Positions 41,406 to 43,589 of a DNA stretch of 43,589 bases are shown here, one piece after another. The stretch is from Alphaproteobacteria bacterium (GTDB lineage: Bacteria; Pseudomonadota; Alphaproteobacteria; Micropepsales; Micropepsaceae): the NCBI GenBank assembly GCA_013389115.1, contig JACADY010000044.1:1-43589 (forward strand), written 5' to 3'. The position numbers were made by a program, and so were the translations under genes. The notes under the pieces were generated by a model. The model did no database searches and was not told where the DNA came from. It saw only the letters and a program-made list of their open reading frames with translations. How positions within the stretch are numbered: position 1 is the first letter of the stretch; each line of letters begins with the position of its first letter.

Positions 41406-42332
41406 ATGTCCCATCCCCTCGACGTCCGTTCTCCCCGTCCGCTGAGGGAAGGTCTTCGCTTTCCGGCCCCGCGCGTGCATGGCCGCGCCGGCGTCAGCTT
41501 CAAGCCCGAACATTTCGCCGCCATTATGGAGGGCCGCCCGTTCGGCGGCTTTTTCGAAGTCCATGCCGAGAACTATATGGGCGCGGGCGGACCGCCACAC
41601 CGCATGCTCACGCGGTTGCGCGAGACCTACCCGCTCTCTGTGCATGGCGTCTGTCTGTCGATCGGGGGCGAGGGACCACTTGATCCCTTGCATCTGGCAC
41701 GTTTTGCCGTACTCGTTGAGCGGTATGAGCCCGCCCTCGTCTCGGAACATCTGGCCTGGTCGAGCCATGGCGATGTCTTCTATAATGACCTTCTGCCGCT
41801 GCCCTACACGCACAAGACGCTCGCCCGGGTCTGCGATCACATCGATGCGGTGCAGAATGCCATCGGGCGCACCTTGCTTCTTGAGAACCCCTCAACCTAT
41901 GTGAGGTTCGGGGCCTCGCAATTCAGCGAAACCGAATTCCTGCGCGCGATCGTTGCCCGCACCGGCTGCGGGCTTCTGCTCGATGTGAATAACGCCTTCG
42001 TCTCGGCAGCAAATCATGGCTATGACGTCTCGACCTATTTGAGCGATTTTCCGCTTTCAGCGGTCGGAGAAATCCATCTTGCAGGGCATCGCGCGCAAGT
42101 GGACGCGCTTGGCGCAAGCGTGCTCATCGACAGCCATGACTGCGCCGTGCTCGACGCGGTTTGGACGCTCTATGCGGGCATCATCGCCAAGGCGGGACCC
42201 ATCCCAACCCTCATCGAATGGGACAGCGCGTTACCGGCGTTCGAGGGGCTTGCGCGCGAGGCGGCGGCGGCGCAGCGCCTCCTCGACAGCGTTGCGGAGG
42301 ATATCGCGGGGGTGCCTCACGATGCGGCGTGA
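41406..42332 (+). CDS. bufB: MNIO-family maturase BufB (DUF692)
   Basis: A 308-residue TIM-barrel enzyme of the multinuclear non-haem iron oxidase family (MbnB-like). Conserved ligand-rich segments are F-F-E-V-H-A-E-N-Y, S-V-H-G-V, V-S-E-H-L-A-W-S, L-L-E-N-P-S-T-Y-V, L-L-L-D-V-N-N-A, I-H-L-A-G-H and D-S-H-D. Family members use two or three irons and O2 to modify cysteines of a peptide substrate, here presumably BufA1. AAGGA six bases before the ATG fixes the start, 37 bases after bufA1. Its end overlaps bufC by 11 bases. Confidence 0.95.
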   Translation: MSHPLDVRSPRPLREGLRFPAPRVHGRAGVSFKPEHFAAIMEGRPFGGFFEVHAENYMGAGGPPHRMLTRLRETYPLSVHGVCLSIGGEGPLDPLHLARFAVLVERYEPALVSEHLAWSSHGDVFYNDLLPLPYTHKTLARVCDHIDAVQNAIGRTLLLENPSTYVRFGASQFSETEFLRAIVARTGCGLLLDVNNAFVSAANHGYDVSTYLSDFPLSAVGEIHLAGHRAQVDALGASVLIDSHDCAVLDAVWTLYAGIIAKAGPIPTLIEWDSALPAFEGLAREAAAAQRLLDSVAEDIAGVPHDAA

Positions 42333-43134
42333 CACTCATCCGCTCACGGACGATCATTCCTTCGCGGGGGCGTTCGCGGCCGGGCTCCTTGCGCCCGACA
42401 TGGCCGTGCCGGACGTCATCCTCGCAGCTTCGGCAGCGCGCTACGCTGTTTATCGCAACAATATCACGGTCAGCCTCATCGAGGCGCTTGCCGCGACGTT
42501 TCCCGCAACGAAGCGGATCGTGGGCGATGATTTCTTCCGCGCCATGGCACGCACCCATATCCGTGCCTGTCCGCCACGATCACCCCTGCTCTTTCATTAT
42601 GGCAGCGCGTTTGCGGCCTTCATCGATACCTATCCGCCCGCATCCGGCATGCCCTGGCTTGCCGATGTGGCGCGGATCGAGCGGGCCTGGCTTTATGCCT
42701 ATCACGCCGCGGAGGCGGGCACGCTTTCGGCGCAAGACTTCGCGCGCGTCGATCCGGCGCGGCTTGGCGACATCGTGCTTACCCCCCATCCGGCGGCGCG
42801 GGTCTTAAGCTCTGCCTATCCCGCCGTCAGCATCTTCTCAGCCAACCGCAAGGATGAGCCCGTCGGCAGGATCGCCGCGCGGGAGGGGGAAGATGCTCTC
42901 ATCACAAGGCCAGGCGCCGATGTCATCGTGCGCCTCCTGCCACCGGGCGGCGCCATTTTCCTCCGCACACTGATGGATGGAGAGGATCTCGCGACAGCCG
43001 CCGGCGCGGCGCTGGCCAGCCAGAATTCCTTCGACCTTGCGCTCAATCTAGCCGGACTGATCGAGACCGGCGCCTTTTCAACCCTTGCCTTCGGGAGCCC
43101 CTCAGATGATGCACGACAACATGATGATGCATGA
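42322..43134 (+). CDS. bufC: Bufferin partner protein BufC (DUF2063)
   Basis: 270 residues. The N-terminal half is the DUF2063 putative DNA-binding-like domain (F-A-A-G-L-L-A-P, R-Y-A-V-Y-R-N-N-I-T-V-S-L-I-E-A-L, F-P-A-T-K-R-I-V-G-D-D-F-F). The C-terminal half is a second domain (L-H-P-A-A-R-V-L-like: P-H-P-A-A-R-V-L-S-S). MNIO enzymes usually need such a partner to present the precursor peptide, so a substrate-recognition role is expected rather than DNA binding. The start overlaps the end of bufB, and its own end overlaps the DoxX gene by 29 bases. Confidence 0.9.
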   Translation: MRRDTHPLTDDHSFAGAFAAGLLAPDMAVPDVILAASAARYAVYRNNITVSLIEALAATFPATKRIVGDDFFRAMARTHIRACPPRSPLLFHYGSAFAAFIDTYPPASGMPWLADVARIERAWLYAYHAAEAGTLSAQDFARVDPARLGDIVLTPHPAARVLSSAYPAVSIFSANRKDEPVGRIAAREGEDALITRPGADVIVRLLPPGGAIFLRTLMDGEDLATAAGAALASQNSFDLALNLAGLIETGAFSTLAFGSPSDDARQHDDA

Positions 43135-43589
43135 CAGACCGATCGCGAACCTCCTTGCGCGGCTGCAGGGCCTTGTTGCGCGCATCGCCGCGCCCAGCCT
43201 CACGCAAGCGGCGTTGCGCGTTGCCCTCGCGGTCCCGTTCTGGCGCTCTGGCACCGCAAAGTGGGACGGGTTTCTCGAGCTCAGCGATGTTGCCGTCTAT
43301 CTCTTCCGCGACGAGTTCAGGTTGCACCTGCCGGGCGGCCCTTACGCCTATCCGGCGCCCGAGACCTTCGCCTTTGGCGCCGCGATGGCGGAGGTGATGC
43401 TGCCCTTCCTGCTGGTGCTGGGGCTGTTCACGCGGTTCGCCGCGCTCGGCCTTCTTGGTATGACGCTCGTCATCCAGTTGACGGTGCCCGATGGCTGGCC
43501 CGTGCATGCGACCTGGGCGGCGATGGCGCTTGCGATCATAGCGTATGGGCCAGGCCGCATGTCCATCGATGCGCTGATCGGGATCGAGC
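43106..43589 (+). CDS. DoxX-family membrane protein with Met/His-rich N-terminus (3' end cut by the window)
   Basis: 161 codons are visible with no stop. The chain starts M-M-H-D-N-M-M-M-H-D, then a short amphipathic stretch and DoxX features: A-L-R-V-A-L-A-V-P-F-W-R-S-G-T-A-K-W, P-A-P-E-T-F-A-F-G-A-A-M-A-E-V-M-L-P, and further membrane segments. DoxX genes commonly close bufferin operons; the protein's role is unsettled. GGGAG eight bases before 43106 supports the start. The Met/His cluster looks like a metal-binding motif, in keeping with a copper-stress operon. Confidence 0.9.
   Translation, partial: MMHDNMMMHDRPIANLLARLQGLVARIAAPSLTQAALRVALAVPFWRSGTAKWDGFLELSDVAVYLFRDEFRLHLPGGPYAYPAPETFAFGAAMAEVMLPFLLVLGLFTRFAALGLLGMTLVIQLTVPDGWPVHATWAAMALAIIAYGPGRMSIDALIGIE

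Overview
The window is GC-rich chromosomal DNA from an alphaproteobacterium, most probably of the Hyphomicrobiales/Caulobacterales side. The support is: a tRNA-His that lacks the otherwise universal G-1 and has A73; a SigF/NrsF sigma/anti-sigma pair divergent from a bufferin operon, as in Caulobacter; a CsgH-type curli protein; HisKA kinases of the alphaproteobacterial style; phasins; and several families of short palindromic intergenic repeats. No genus call is justified from sequence reading alone.

Layout. 1-108: one end of an IS481-family insertion sequence, placed at a CTAG site at the edge of a ~125-nt dispersed repeat. 0.4-7 kb: a six-TM histidine kinase, a curlin plus CsgH pair, tRNA-His, an epoxide-hydrolase-like enzyme, a phasin and a PAS histidine kinase. 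7-10 kb: a ferric-iron ABC permease and its binding protein, tail to tail, with no ATPase beside them. 10.3-17.3 kb: an AsmA-like protein, a four-gene spermidine/putrescine-type ABC transporter and a small secreted protein. 17.4-22 kb: nitronate monooxygenase, a class III CoA-transferase, a methyltransferase, and a coupled pair made of a MoaD/ThiS-like protein ending in Gly-Gly and a six-Asp-box beta-propeller. 22-24 kb: a chemoreceptor fused to a PilZ domain. 24.2-36.2 kb: oppBCDF followed by four tandem paralogous OppA-type binding proteins, separated by one reverse-strand gene and a repeat-rich spacer. 36.2-39.5 kb: a small secreted protein, SppA and a second phasin. 39.7-43.6 kb: nrsF-sigF, divergent from bufA1-bufB-bufC-doxX, the last gene cut by the window end.

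How the parts fit. Transport dominates: iron(III), polyamine-like substrates, and peptides with four alternative receptors. The right end is a metal-stress module. SigF is held by the membrane protein NrsF, and a candidate SigF promoter matching GTAAC(C/A)-N16-CGAA lies before bufA1. BufB, an MNIO enzyme, with partner BufC would modify cysteines of the exported BufA1. The DoxX protein starts with a Met/His-rich stretch. Surface and signalling functions (curli fibre genes, two orphan kinases, a PilZ chemoreceptor) are scattered between.

The least understood items are the MoaD-like/propeller pair, the expansion of OppA receptors with an odd C-terminal tail on the first, and the dispersed repeat families. 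I found no CRISPR array, rRNA, prophage or replication origin. All start sites and functional calls come from reading the sequence; no database search was made.
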